Below, in pieces: positions 35,399 through 47,200 of a stretch of 64,000 bases of DNA. The DNA is from Trema orientale. Lineage: Eukaryota; Streptophyta; Magnoliopsida; Rosales; Cannabaceae. Position 1 is the stretch's first letter; the number at the start of each line of letters is the position of its first letter. The translations under genes were made by a program, and so were the position numbers. Location: the NCBI GenBank assembly GCA_002914845.1, contig JXTC01000046.1, forward strand, positions 846,277 to 910,276, in the 5' to 3' direction. The notes under the pieces are model-generated. The model was not told the origin of the DNA. It saw only the letters and a list, made by a program, of their open reading frames with translations, and ran no database searches.

Positions 35399-36544
35399 TC
35401 GCCTGATCATCATCGCTTAACAATTCTCATAAACAGCTTGAGCTATATATACATCTAGTCACTTACCAAACTTCTATTTCTATATATTTCAAGTTTACTC
35501 TCAATTTGATAAATATTAAAGAAAATGTCTTCTGGTGAAACTACAAGTAGTACAACTGATGAGAATCGCCCTATGTCAGCCAACTTTAGTCCAAGCATTT
35601 GGGGTGATTATTTCATGTCATGTGCTTCTAATCCGTCTATTATGGTATTTTTTTTTCCTTCTTGTTTTGTTTTCGTTTTTGTTTTTGTTTTTTGGCTTTA
35701 CTGATTTATGTTACGTTGATTATTTAAATTATTATCTCAACTGGTTTTTTGTTCAGGAAATGGACAAAAGCAAAGCTGGTGAAAAGATGGTCGAGCTGAA
35801 GAAAGAAGTGAAGAGAAATATAGTTGAGGTCGATGATTCTGTTGAAAACCCTTCAGAAAAACTCAAGTTAATTGATGCTATTCAACGTTTGGGGGTTTCT
35901 TACTATTTTCAAGAAGAGATTGAAGTAGTTTTGCAGCAATTGCATAACAATCTTCACAACTATGATGACAAAAAATATGATGATGATGACCTCTACATTG
36001 TTGCTCTTCGCTTTCGATTGCTTAGATAACAAGGTTATAATGTTCCATCTGGTAAGTAAAAGAACATGTACACATATATTGATATATAGCTCTCCGTATA
36101 AGAACTCATAAGTGCAAATTTAGGCACTGGTGCCTAGTTATAAATAAGCAGAAATCGTTATATTTCTCAGTTTTCACGAAAAATGTTTCCGCTTCCCAAA
36201 ATTTGCTTTTTTACCCATATATAATATTTTACTTGGATAAGTAACGTTTTGCTTGGAGAGTATAACATTTTTGCTCGCGGCACTAATACCTCCTTTTTGG
36301 GATGGAGCATTGTAGCCGAGGCCCATATATTAATACAGAGTTGTACACATACACACAAGATCTTATATAAGTATATCTTTTTATTTACCTTCGTAGTACA
36401 TGTTTTTTTTTTCCTTAAAGAATTCGAAGTTTGACAATTTTTTTAATTCTAATTTCCTTCACTTTAAATTATTAAGAAGAAAATACTTAAATCAATCCTT
36501 CGAGATCCTTCGAAATAAGTAGACCTTTTCACACGAAACTTCTT

Positions 36545-36612
36545 TCTCATCATTTTCTCTATAAATTAAGCAAAATATATTTTCTCTATAAATTAAGCAA
36601 AATATTTTTTTT
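36545..36612. repeat. Short tandem duplication in TPS intron 2
   Basis: ATTTTCTCTATAAATTAAGC plus AAAATAT occurs twice in tandem (about 28-bp period). Confidence 0.7.
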
Positions 36613-37592
36613 TGTTGCGATGAATTTAAAGTGACGTTCTTTTTTGTTTTTCATAATATATTTATAGTCATAAATCCAGTTATCAGGAGCGACGAGAGTT
36701 ATAAGTACCTATATAAAAGTAAATTTTGTATTTTTATATAGACAAATTTTTATATAATTTTATTTTTTCCAGTTAAAGATGGTAATCACAATAAAAAAAA
36801 ATTGTTGTATTTTTCTGTTTTCATTTCTTTGGTTGAATAATAACTCTCATGGTGACGATTTCACACTTATGTATATAATTAATGCGTTGGTTGGTGACCG
36901 ATGAAGCAGACATGTTCAACAAGTTCAAGAACAACGATGGAAAATTTGATAATTCACTTACGAACGATGTTCGAGGACTGTTAAGCTTGTATGAAGCTGC
37001 ACAACTGAGAGTGCATGGAGAGGATATATTAGATGATGCACTTAGTTTCACAACCACTCATCCTGAATCTATAGCATCCCATTTAAGCTCTCCTCTTTCA
37101 GACCAAGTAAAGCATGCCTTAAAGCATCCTATTCGAAAGAGCTTACAAAGGAGAGAGGCAAGGCATTACATCTCCATCTACCATCAAGACGCTTCTCATA
37201 GTGAGGTTCTTTTGACTCTGGCAAAGTTAGATTTCAACTTGCTGCAAAAACTGCATCAGAAGGAATTAAGTGACATTACGAGGTTAGTTATGTATTAACT
37301 CAATAGGTAAGAATAACAGTAATAAACATGTTTTTTTTTTTCTTTTTTTTTTTGAAGTAATATAGTAATAAACATGTTGATCTTACATGCACGAGAATCT
37401 TTGTGGGAACTTGACCTATAACGATCTCCCAGTTCATGATTTGCCGTATTCTCTATCATGACAAACAAAAACATTAGAATTTTCTTGTCGTACATACACT
37501 TGTAACACACTACTTTCCTTTCTCGTTAGAATAATACTAACATGCTAGCTTGTGGTGCTAAAACATACACAGATCATTATCAATACGTGATA

Positions 37593-37766
37593 CGGCCCCC
37601 AATTAACTGGAGCCGGCTCTGATAATTATTGACCTAGATAGTATACAGTTAATGGTTGCTTAAGTTGTTACGTATAATTGTTATGCAATCTAAATTCTGG
37701 TCCTTGGGAAAGTACTCATGCATGTTAATAGATTCAGCCCAAACTGCTATATAAATTCGCCTGACT
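37593..37766 (+). repeat. Second copy of the TPS promoter inside intron 3
   Basis: Matches 35258-35412: the hAT right end (GGCCCCCAATTAACTGG...), ATAATTAT target copy (37622-37629), GATAGTATACAGTTAATGG, GGTCCTTGGGAAAGTACTCA, CAGCCCAAACT and the TATA segment TATATAAATTCGCCTGA. It is longer in the middle by about 22 bases. No start codon or exon 1 follows. This is presumably the leftover of a tandem TPS duplication. Confidence 0.85.
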
Positions 37767-38168
37767 GACTGCATATTTTTATTAGTGTATGATTTTAAGT
37801 AACACATATGTTCCATAACATTTTCATTTTTCATTTTTATGGGTGGGGTCCTTATAAGGAATCTTACAAGCATCAATCTTTCACTATTTCACTATTGTGT
37901 GTCTACGTCAAATAGTTAGGAAAATAGACAAATATAGCGAAACCAACAATTAATTATATTCATAACATTCTGACAAGATGAGATTTTTCATATGTAACTG
38001 AGCAAATGTAATATTTCTTCAAATTTTGAGTTTTATTTGTTGAGTAATTTGATTGATTCTTATTAGGTGGTGGAAGGACTTTGATTATAGCAGTAAGCAA
38101 TCTTTTGCAAGAGACAGGATAGTGGAATGCTACTTTTGGGCATTGGGAGTGTTTTTTGAGGCTGAAAC

Positions 38169-38749
38169 TAGGGGTGTCAATTCGTGTCGACGGGTCGGGT
38201 TCGTGTCGGGTTGAAGTCTAATATATACATAAATTATGTCAACCCGAACCCGACCCGTGACCCGTCGTGTCAGAAAATCATCAACACTAACCCGACCCGC
38301 ACCTAAAACGGGTTGACCCGAACCCGACCCGCATAACCCGCTTTGGTGAATAACATCCAACCCACAACCGATTTTGATCCCTCAACCCGTTTTTGACCTG
38401 CTAACCTGCTATGACCCGTATTTTTTTACTTATATTTTTTTTTCTAAGGCTATTATTGTCTCATTTTAAAATAAATAAATTAGGGATAATTTATAAATAT
38501 AATTAATAACTTATAATCCCAAAACTTACATTGTACAAATTAAATATATCTATAATAATAGTCATAAACAAATTAAATAAAAAATATTTTTATAATTTAA
38601 TTATATATATATTTGTTGGCGGGTCAAACGGGTCAAGTTCGTGTCAAGCGGGTTGACCCGAACCCGACCCGCACCCTTTTTCTTCAACCCTAACCCGCAA
38701 AAAATCGTGTCGTGTTCGTGTCGTGTCGTAACCCGAATTGCCACCCCTA
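38169..38749. mobile_element. 581-bp hAT-type MITE inserted in TPS exon 4
   Basis: Ends TAGGGGTGTCAATTCG and CGAATTGCCACCCCTA. Perfect 8-bp target duplication GCTGAAAC (38161-38168 and 38750-38757), which is itself TPS coding sequence. Ends carry many CCCGACCCG/CGGGTTG and CGTGTCG motifs; the middle is AT-rich. Removing it with one target copy restores the normal 219-bp exon length and frame. Confidence 0.95.
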
Positions 38750-40125
38750 GCTGAAACTTCCCAAATTAGGATGATAATGACCAAATTAGTTGCTATACTC
38801 ACCATCATTGATGATATTTATGATAGCTTTGGCACAGTTGAAGAACTGGAGCTCTTTACTGAAGCAATAGAAAGGTTTAAACTTAACTATACATTGCAGC
38901 TGGATAATTAATATTTGATCACTTGAAGTGTATATTTGGCCAGAGATATTCATATAACTAGTCCTGTTGAATATATCTTTTACCAGGTGGGATATATGTT
39001 CTATTGACCAACTGCCAGAGTACATGAAACTCTGTTACAAGGCACTCTTGGATCTTTATGGTACTGAAATTGAAGAATTTACTAAAGAAAGGCCATACTG
39101 CGTAGGCTATGCTAAGAAGGGGGTAAGCTTTTATCCATAGTTAAATGATGATCAGCAAGTCATGAATTCAGGGATTTTTTTTTTTTTCTAGTATAAAGTA
39201 CGAATCTTATGTAATTATTTATTGAAATGAAAACTTGCATTAATTAGAGTAGAAACATCATGAAACTAAAACTGACTGATGAATTGATTAATTTCCTTGC
39301 CTTTTCAGTTGCAAAAGCAAGTTACAGTTTACTTCCATGAAGCCAAATGGTTACACCAGAAATATATTCCAATGTTAGACGAATATATGCCCACTGGACT
39401 TAATAACGCTGGGTCTTTTGTGCTCATTGTGATGGCTTTCATTGGAATGGGAGATGTGGTTACTAAAGACTCCTTGGATTGGGTTTTTACTGACCCTATG
39501 CCTAAGATAGTAAGGTCTATGTCAGTAGTTGGCAGAGTTATGAACGACATTGCCTACCACAAGGTACATACATACATCTATAGTCTATACGTGTATTTTT
39601 CACTACATACATATAATTGTGGATTATAATTAACAACAAAGTTAAAATTATATTATAGCTTTCTTTTTCGTCGAACTCCTTAAACCTAAAAGTAAAAGCT
39701 ATATATCACAAACAGATTTAATTGTTAATAACTAAGCTGGGATATTTTAATTTTTTTCCCCCCTTTTTCGTAGGCTCTTCGGTTATACCCTGACATACTA
39801 GAATTTGCGCATTTTTGTGTTTTAGTCTGAACAAAGGAGATTAGGACGTATAGTTGCTTCAGCTGTGGAGTGTCACATGAAACAGTATGGCTCAACGGAA
39901 CAAGAAGCCATAGATGAACTTAGCCAACAAGTTAGTGAAGCATGGAAGGACCTCAATGAAGAGTGCCTCTATCCGACCACTATCCCAATGCCCCTCCTAA
40001 TGCGAGTTATCGATCTTGTGCGTGTAAACCATGAGATGTATAGAGAGGGAGATGGTTTTACAGAAGGGAGGTTGCTCAAGGATTTACTAGCATCTCTATT
40101 CATCAATCCCTATATCAATACCTAA

Positions 40126-41285
40126 TTGCATATAATTTATTAGGTTGTTTGATGGAATAACCTAGACGGAAGATATTAAATAAATTCTGTCATCACCATA
40201 TATAGGTTTTTCTACCGGTTAGAAGGTAACACGTAACATGCATATGTACGAGTCTTTGTATATTTAATAAATGTGCGGGTCTCGTGCTATTGACATGTAA
40301 CTTTGTACTTGGTTAAAAACTAGTGGTGAGATATCTGTTAGTGATGAAGTATAAGAGTGTGCAATATATATTTAGACTTGGATTTATTTTCATTCTGTAT
40401 GTCCTCGTGCAAGTTTCAGTTCATGGCCTAGCGCATAACTTTGAGTCGTAGCTCAAAGGAGTCATATTAAGAAGTACTAGCAGTAGTAATAATAACTAGT
40501 TTCAAGGATGTGAATTTAAGAATAATTATGTGTGTAATGAGACCTCATTAATAAAATCAGTTTCGGTTTTTATAAGGTTTATGTACTTAACTTTGTTCCT
40601 AAATTTCCTTGTCATATACGTCTTGCATATACTTAACTGACACTACAATATTGAGCACATGCGAACACAACAATATTAAAAAGAATAACATATTTTTACT
40701 TTTTCTCCTCTCAAAAAATAAAACTACTTTTTCTTGTTGATTTTCATTTTTCAAAAACAAAAAAAAGTATTTGGTAATTTTACTTTTCAAAATTAAAAAA
40801 AAAGGTGTTTGGTAATAATATATTTAATTATTTTTAGAAGCGAAAAAATTTTCAAAACAAAAAATGTACTTTATTTTTTGCTCAAAAAAATATATTGTTG
40901 AATTCACTTTTTCTTTCATTAATTTCTCTCACCTAATAAAAAAAGAACAATTAACATGAATATAGCAATGACTGAAAAAAAAAATCTGCATGACCACTAG
41001 TACATGATTATGAATTCATTCAGTTGATAAATTTCACGGGAGAGACTCTTGAAGCATGCTTTAAATAAGTGATCAAATTCTGAAAGATTTCACGATCTAT
41101 ATTCCAAACGAAAGAAACTTTCACTATTTTTTATTTATATTAAAAAAGATTGTCCTACGACACTTGATACCTTCATCCATTTCAAATTCAATACTCAAAA
41201 AGCACCTAAAAGCTAGAACAATAAGTTATTTTCTTCCTTCTCCCTCTCTTCTTCTTCTTTTTCTTTCTTTTTTTTTTTTTCCCTG
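40126..41285. other. Intergenic DNA between TPS and invertase (convergent genes)
   Basis: Holds the presumed 3' regions of both genes. No further gene. 40680-40900 has AT-rich imperfect repeats with TTTGGTAAT. Confidence 0.5.
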
Positions 41286-44200
41286 TCAGTTCATAATTTG
41301 AGGACGTTTCATACTCCATGCACTAAGATTCTGTACTGTCACAGTCTCACTTCCATTATTGAATACGTACAAATGAGCATTATTGGAAACTGCCAAACTT
41401 GGGTAAACTCTAGATGTAATGCATGTCTTTCCTCCTGCTCCAAAACTTTCAACGACAGAATGATCAATCTGCATATATAGAAAACAGAGGAAAGGGGAAG
41501 AGTTAAAGTAGTCCATAGGGAGTGACAAATATAAAGATGAGTAATAGTTTATTGACTTTGCATACCAAACTCCTAAGAGAAATCTTGTTATCACTTATAT
41601 CTACATCTACAAATCCAGCAAATGATGGCTTATACAGCCCTGCTGATAAGGATGACCTGTCCAACCGAAGTGGTTTTTTTTTTTTAAAAAAAAAAAAAAA
41701 ATCAAACGGAGAAAAGAAAATCAAAATATAATCGTTATAGTAGTTGGTAGAATAGAAAAACAAACCTTGAAGCATCAGAACACAATAGAACTACATTCTT
41801 CTTTTGGGCTCTAAATATCCTAAAAAATACTGGTGTAAATTCCTCTAGCTTCTCTGAAGCTAATGTCAACAACCCAAATGGTCCAATCCCCCCTTGAACT
41901 TGTGAGCCCTTTTGGGCACAAAGGTTTTGTGCATTATCCCAGCTTAGATCAAACTTCTCAGCTTTCGTCAAAGTCGAAAACGAGAAGATGACTTCTACAT
42001 CAGCCTGTGTGAAATCATAACAAGTAAAATAAAATGTATTCCAAAGTAGTAACAAGTTCTTATCTTGAGAAATTAATGGAGATCAAATTTTAACATACTT
42101 GGGCAGCAGTTATTCCTTTAATTTCGGTAAAATCTCCTTTTCCGAGTTTCACGTTGCTTATCTCAACCTTTTTCTCCCTCAGAGTTTCTATTTCTTCAAT
42201 CGGCCATTGTAGCAATTGTTTTCCACTAGAGTCAAGCCACACTGTCCTTGGGATTAACTAACAAAAAATACAAAAAAAATTTACGTAGAAGGGAAAAAAA
42301 AAAGAAAAAAAAAAACAATTAGCTAGTAGCTAATAGAGATTAAAAACAAATCAATGAGCATTTCTTAGTGTCAGTCTACCTGGATTCCAGCCCATCCTTT
42401 CTCTATATCATCGTCGCGAGTATCGGACTCGTTAGCCCAACCCCACAAAATCCTTCTTGCCTTTGCCGGATCATAGAATGTCTTTGAAGCATAAAAATTT
42501 CCATAATCATATCTCAGTCCCGCCCAACCATCGACAGAGGTATTATCCGGAATGTACCTATCTTTTTGAGGAAAATACGTTCCTAAAGTGTAGTACTCGT
42601 ACCTAGTGATATCAAGACTCACTTTCAAGACATGTTTGATGTTTTGTCCGAGCTCAGATGTGTCCAACCCATTCTTTCCCGATTTCGAAACCGGGTAAAA
42701 ATCAGGACATTCCCACATGCCAGTACTAGCAGCCGAGTGTAGAGGGTGTTGAGCCTTGACCCAGTGCTTGAAATCTCTACTCCTATACAAATGCGCCATC
42801 CCTCTTTTCCTCCTTTTGCCTCCAACCACCATTCTCCAGTGACCATCTTCACCCCACCACGCGGTCGTTGGGTCGCGGAAAGCGCTGGCGTTTTCACCAT
42901 TTTCTGGAACAACTAATGGATTGTTCTTAGGTTTGATCCATTCGCGAAGATACGGATCGGATATGTTCTTCGGGATGGCGTAGTTTTGGACTTGCTTTAT
43001 CTGGGGATCAATGCCAGTGTACAAGATCACAGGCTTATTGCCAGGGAGAAGAGTGGCTGAACCAGACCAACATCCGTTTATGTCATATGGCTCTGAGGGA
43101 AACAGGGCGGGATCAAGAGGCTCCCAGTTGACCATGTCCTTTGATACTGAATGAGCCCACACAATGTTACCCCATACTGCTCCCCATGGGTTGTACTGAT
43201 AAAATAGATGGTAAACTCCGTTGAAATACATAGGTCCTGTTTGTAAGTTATGAGAAAACAAACATACAAATTATCTAAATGAAAACCAAAATTAAAAAAA
43301 AAAAAAAAAAAGGACAAAGAGTGAAATATATGTATTTTTATTTAATATAAAGGACTTACCATTTGGGTCTAGTGATTTTTTGTTGCATCCCGCGAGAAGA
43401 AAAGAAAAAAGAACAAAGAAAAAGTTAGAAACAATAACACAATACATTCATAAATAACTAATTTTAAAAGAATATGATACAACTATATGGATTTTTTGCC
43501 GAGGCTATGTTATTTTTGCAAACCATTTATCACTGTGGAACTATTAAATCTATACACATATCTCTGATTCGCTGGAAGGATATGGATTTTTTGCCGAGGC
43601 TATGTTATTTTTGCAAACCATTGATCACTGTGGAACTATTAAATCTATACACATATCTCTGATTCGCTGGAAGGAAATAGTATAAAGGAAAGAAAATAAG
43701 AGTAATAGTATATATAAAAAATATTTTTCTTATATATTGGTTGGTACCTAGGAGAGAAGGAAATTGCGAATTTCGTAATAACCATTTATAATTTTAAATT
43801 TGTTATTTTATTTATAAAAAAGGTAAATAAGTAATTTAATATTAAGGGATTAACCTAATATTAATCACATGTTACAAAAGTTTGGATGAATCTATTAGCA
43901 CTTCTCGTCTACTCTCTCCCTTCTTTAGTTTGATCAAACTTGTTATTACTAAAAAGCCCTTAGTTAAATTACTTTCAGATATATATATATATATTAATAG
44001 GCCAAGGATGTAGTTCTCTCGACCGGACAAGTCCCGTTTATATTTTGACCAACACAGGTCATATTTTAACTAACACTGTACTGATCAAACATGACATGTA
44101 TTGGCCAAAATATGAACATGACTGGTCTCCTTGAAGGGACTACATCCATGTCCATATTAATATATATAATATTAATATATATATATTAAATTAAAAGATA

Positions 44201-47200
44201 AGAGAAAAGAGCGATTATGGATAATGATATCTCTTCTTTAGTATGATCATAAAAACTTCCAACCATAAGAGTTTCGAACTTCGCTAATAGGAATATTCGT
44301 ACCATTGACCATAATCATCCACAGACCAAGGCTTACCATTAGACCATCCCACTCAGTGATGAAAAGCGGATTAGACTAACGTTTGAATTAAAAATCAATA
44401 TTCTCATATATACTCTCTAGGGGACTACGCTACACCTTGTGGTCTAATGCTATTTTCACTGTAGACGTTTCTGCCTCATTTGCCTTTGCACCATATGACC
44501 TTGTTGTGAATACCAATCGTAATAAGAGATACAAAAGTGTCACAATAATAAATATAATACTCAATAATCTAAGGCTATAGATGTAGTCTCCTCGAGGGGA
44601 GTAGTCCCATTCATATTTTGACCAACACAAGTCATATTTTAACCAATCTGTGTTGGCCAAAATATGATTTGTATTTGTCAAAACATGAACAGGACTGATC
44701 CCGTGAGCGGGATTACATCCTTGCCCACAATTTAAAATTATTGATTCCAATCATTACAATTCCAACCTTTCCCTTGCCATCCGTACAACTCCCATATATA
44801 TAAATACCCAACATGCATCATTTTGAGAATACAAACGTTCAGTCAAAAGAAAAATTAAATAATATTATGTGAAAACTTCTGTGGGAAATCACGAACAAAC
44901 ATTAGGATAAGAACTTTAGTCATTATACTTGTTGAATTGGAGAGATCTTAGAAGCATATAAGACAAAGAAAAAGAAGAGAAAAGTATTGAATATGGAGAA
45001 AAGGTTGAGAGTTGGAAAAAAAACAAAACAAAAAAAAAAAAAGGTTACTATGAAAAGAAAGACAGAACAAAAGGAAGGGATAATTTAGGAATAACCCAAA
45101 AGCTATATTAAGTAGTTTTTTAATTTTATACTTTAACTAAAAGGGTAAATTTAGAAAAATTATGGGGAGAGCATCGATGGGTAGCAATAGACCTACATGA
45201 AAAGTTCTTTTTTTTTTTTTTTTTTNTGGAGAGGTAAAATAGTGGATTCCACTTATTTTTTTTCCCCTCTCCATCCTTTTTTCCCTCTAACTCTATTAAC
45301 AAATAACTTCTTACTTTCTCTTTAATTTTTGAGTCTTTTGGCAAAATGACAAAATGAAAAAAAAAATATTAGCAAAATATCCATCTTCTTTTTAATATTG
45401 ATGGTCGCTTAATGTAAAAATAAGGTCTCAATATAAAAGCAAAGGTTTGCTTAAGTCATTTTTCACAAAGAAAAATGTTGGACATGACCTTCCATTTCTC
45501 ATATTATTATTTTGCCCAATTCCTCTCACTCTTTTTCCTTGTACTTTTTACCTCTCACTTTTCCTTCATAAAGACATACATATATGTATATATAGGGAGA
45601 GTTTTCAATGAATATTTTTGTTTTGTTCCATAGATGGGTATGTTTGGTTAGGTTTTAATGACCTACACTAGCTAGCAAGTCATATTCACCTATTTTTATT
45701 CTATTTTTAATTGGAAAAATTACATAATATAAGGTGTTTTTGGAAAAAATTTGAAAAATACGGTTGTTTTGTATTTTTTAAGATGCGGTACGATTTTTAT
45801 TAGAAAAATACTATGTTTCAAAAATATTTAGAAAAATACTATTTTTTAAAATAGTAACTAGTTTCTGGTAACCAGTTTCCAAAAACTGGTAACTAGTAAC
45901 CAAAAATATTTATAACTGGTATATAACTAGTAACTAGTTTCTTGAAACCGGTAAGTAGTAACTATTTTAAAAATGGTATTTTTCTAAATATTTTTTAAAA
46001 AATGATATTTTCCTAATAAAAACCGTACAAAAATTAAAAAAAGTCTGACTTCCGTATATTTGTAATTTTTTTCGGTTTTTGCAGGTAGAAGTGTTAGAAA
46101 CCCCTTTTAATTTTAGTAGAGAATCCTACTTACTTTTTCCCAATTCCCATTTATGTAAAGAATATATTTTTGGAAATTTTTTAAAAAGAAAAAATTTAAT
46201 ATAAAGTAAATAAATTATTGCAATTTTGTCCCATATCCAAATACTAAAACGTATAGCATTAGAACTTCAATTAAAAAGATGATAATTGCCTCATAATTTC
46301 AGTTAGAATTCAAATTAAAATGTTGTGTCCTATATCGTTAAGACAAGATCCCTGTGACCCTCATAATTCCTTCATCGAAAAATTAAATCTACCCTCCTAT
46401 GAAGTTTTCGATCTTGCTTAATTAGGTCTAGAAATTTTATCGACATTTTCACCACGCACTCTAATAAATTCGGGTCGTGCATGGGCTTTTTATTATAAAC
46501 CGTGATCCTTAACAATAATTTACTCACAAGTCACAAGGCTGGCTTTAGATAAGATGTAAATTAAAGAAAAGAAATTAGTTTATAACTAACAAATATAAAA
46601 TTGGAAATTAATCATCATCAAGAAACCAAAATAAATCAGATTTTTTTAAAAATAATTTCGCCAAAATTTTAGAGATAATAATTCATCTATCCAAAGTCGT
46701 AAATTATTGATTGGTCAAAAAGTATATAAAGTGTACATACTATATAACACAATTAAATTTAGGCAACATATACGTTTAATTATTTATACCAATAAAAACT
46801 ACAAAAGTTTCTAAAAAATACTAGAGATTTCATTGTATTTAATTCTTTCATAAAACAATTTTCATATTCTCGGTTGAAAATTAATTAAAAAAAGTTTATT
46901 TTAGATAAAATAAAGAATACATAAATACAATAAAAGATATAATGGAATTGAAAAAATAGTTAAAAAAAAAAACAGGGTATAAACAAGTTGCCCATAATAC
47001 ATTAGATATTTTTTGGTACAATTACTAATTTCATCAAAGCCATCCATTTAAAATCTAATGATCCAAATTAAAGTATCCATCAATTAGTAAATAATATGAT
47101 CCCATTGAAGAAGCATCCAATTATGGCCCATATAAGGCACCAATCCAATAGGTATTATTTTTAACTATTTATAAATATTGTTTTGTCCAATTAAAATTCA

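Larger units (their letters stand above)
35525..40125 (+). pseudogene. TPS-a-like sesquiterpene synthase pseudogene, seven exons
   Basis: Intact relatives cyclise farnesyl diphosphate in the cytosol. Exons by splice consensus and phase: 35525-35644, 35757-36051, 36910-37282, 38067-38874 (219 bp after removing a transposon and one target copy), 38987-39122, 39309-39563, 39826-40125. This is the classic seven-exon TPS plan, 1698 coding bases or 565 codons. Motifs: RPMSANFSPSIW near the start (no transit peptide), RDR at residues 278-280, DDIYD at 315-319. Defects: codon 131 is TAA (36027-36029) where QQG is expected; a 581-bp hAT MITE splits exon 4 and brings a TGA at 38212-38214; the second metal site NDIAYHKSE (460-468) has Tyr where Ser/Thr is normal. 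Intron 3 holds a second copy of the promoter. Apart from these, all splice sites and frames are intact, so inactivation looks recent. It may be a disrupted allele. Confidence 0.9.

Noticed and set aside
36882..37298. Independent 138-codon gene on the plus strand
   Set aside because: It is TPS exon 3 read through its flanking intron bases; splice sites at 36910 and 37282 fit the seven-exon TPS.
43474..43662. 62-codon frame with repeated [12 protein letters not shown] segments
   Set aside because: It is produced by the 95-bp tandem duplication in the intron.
44430..44750. 106-codon minus-strand frame
   Set aside because: It runs through a fold-back MITE within the invertase intron.
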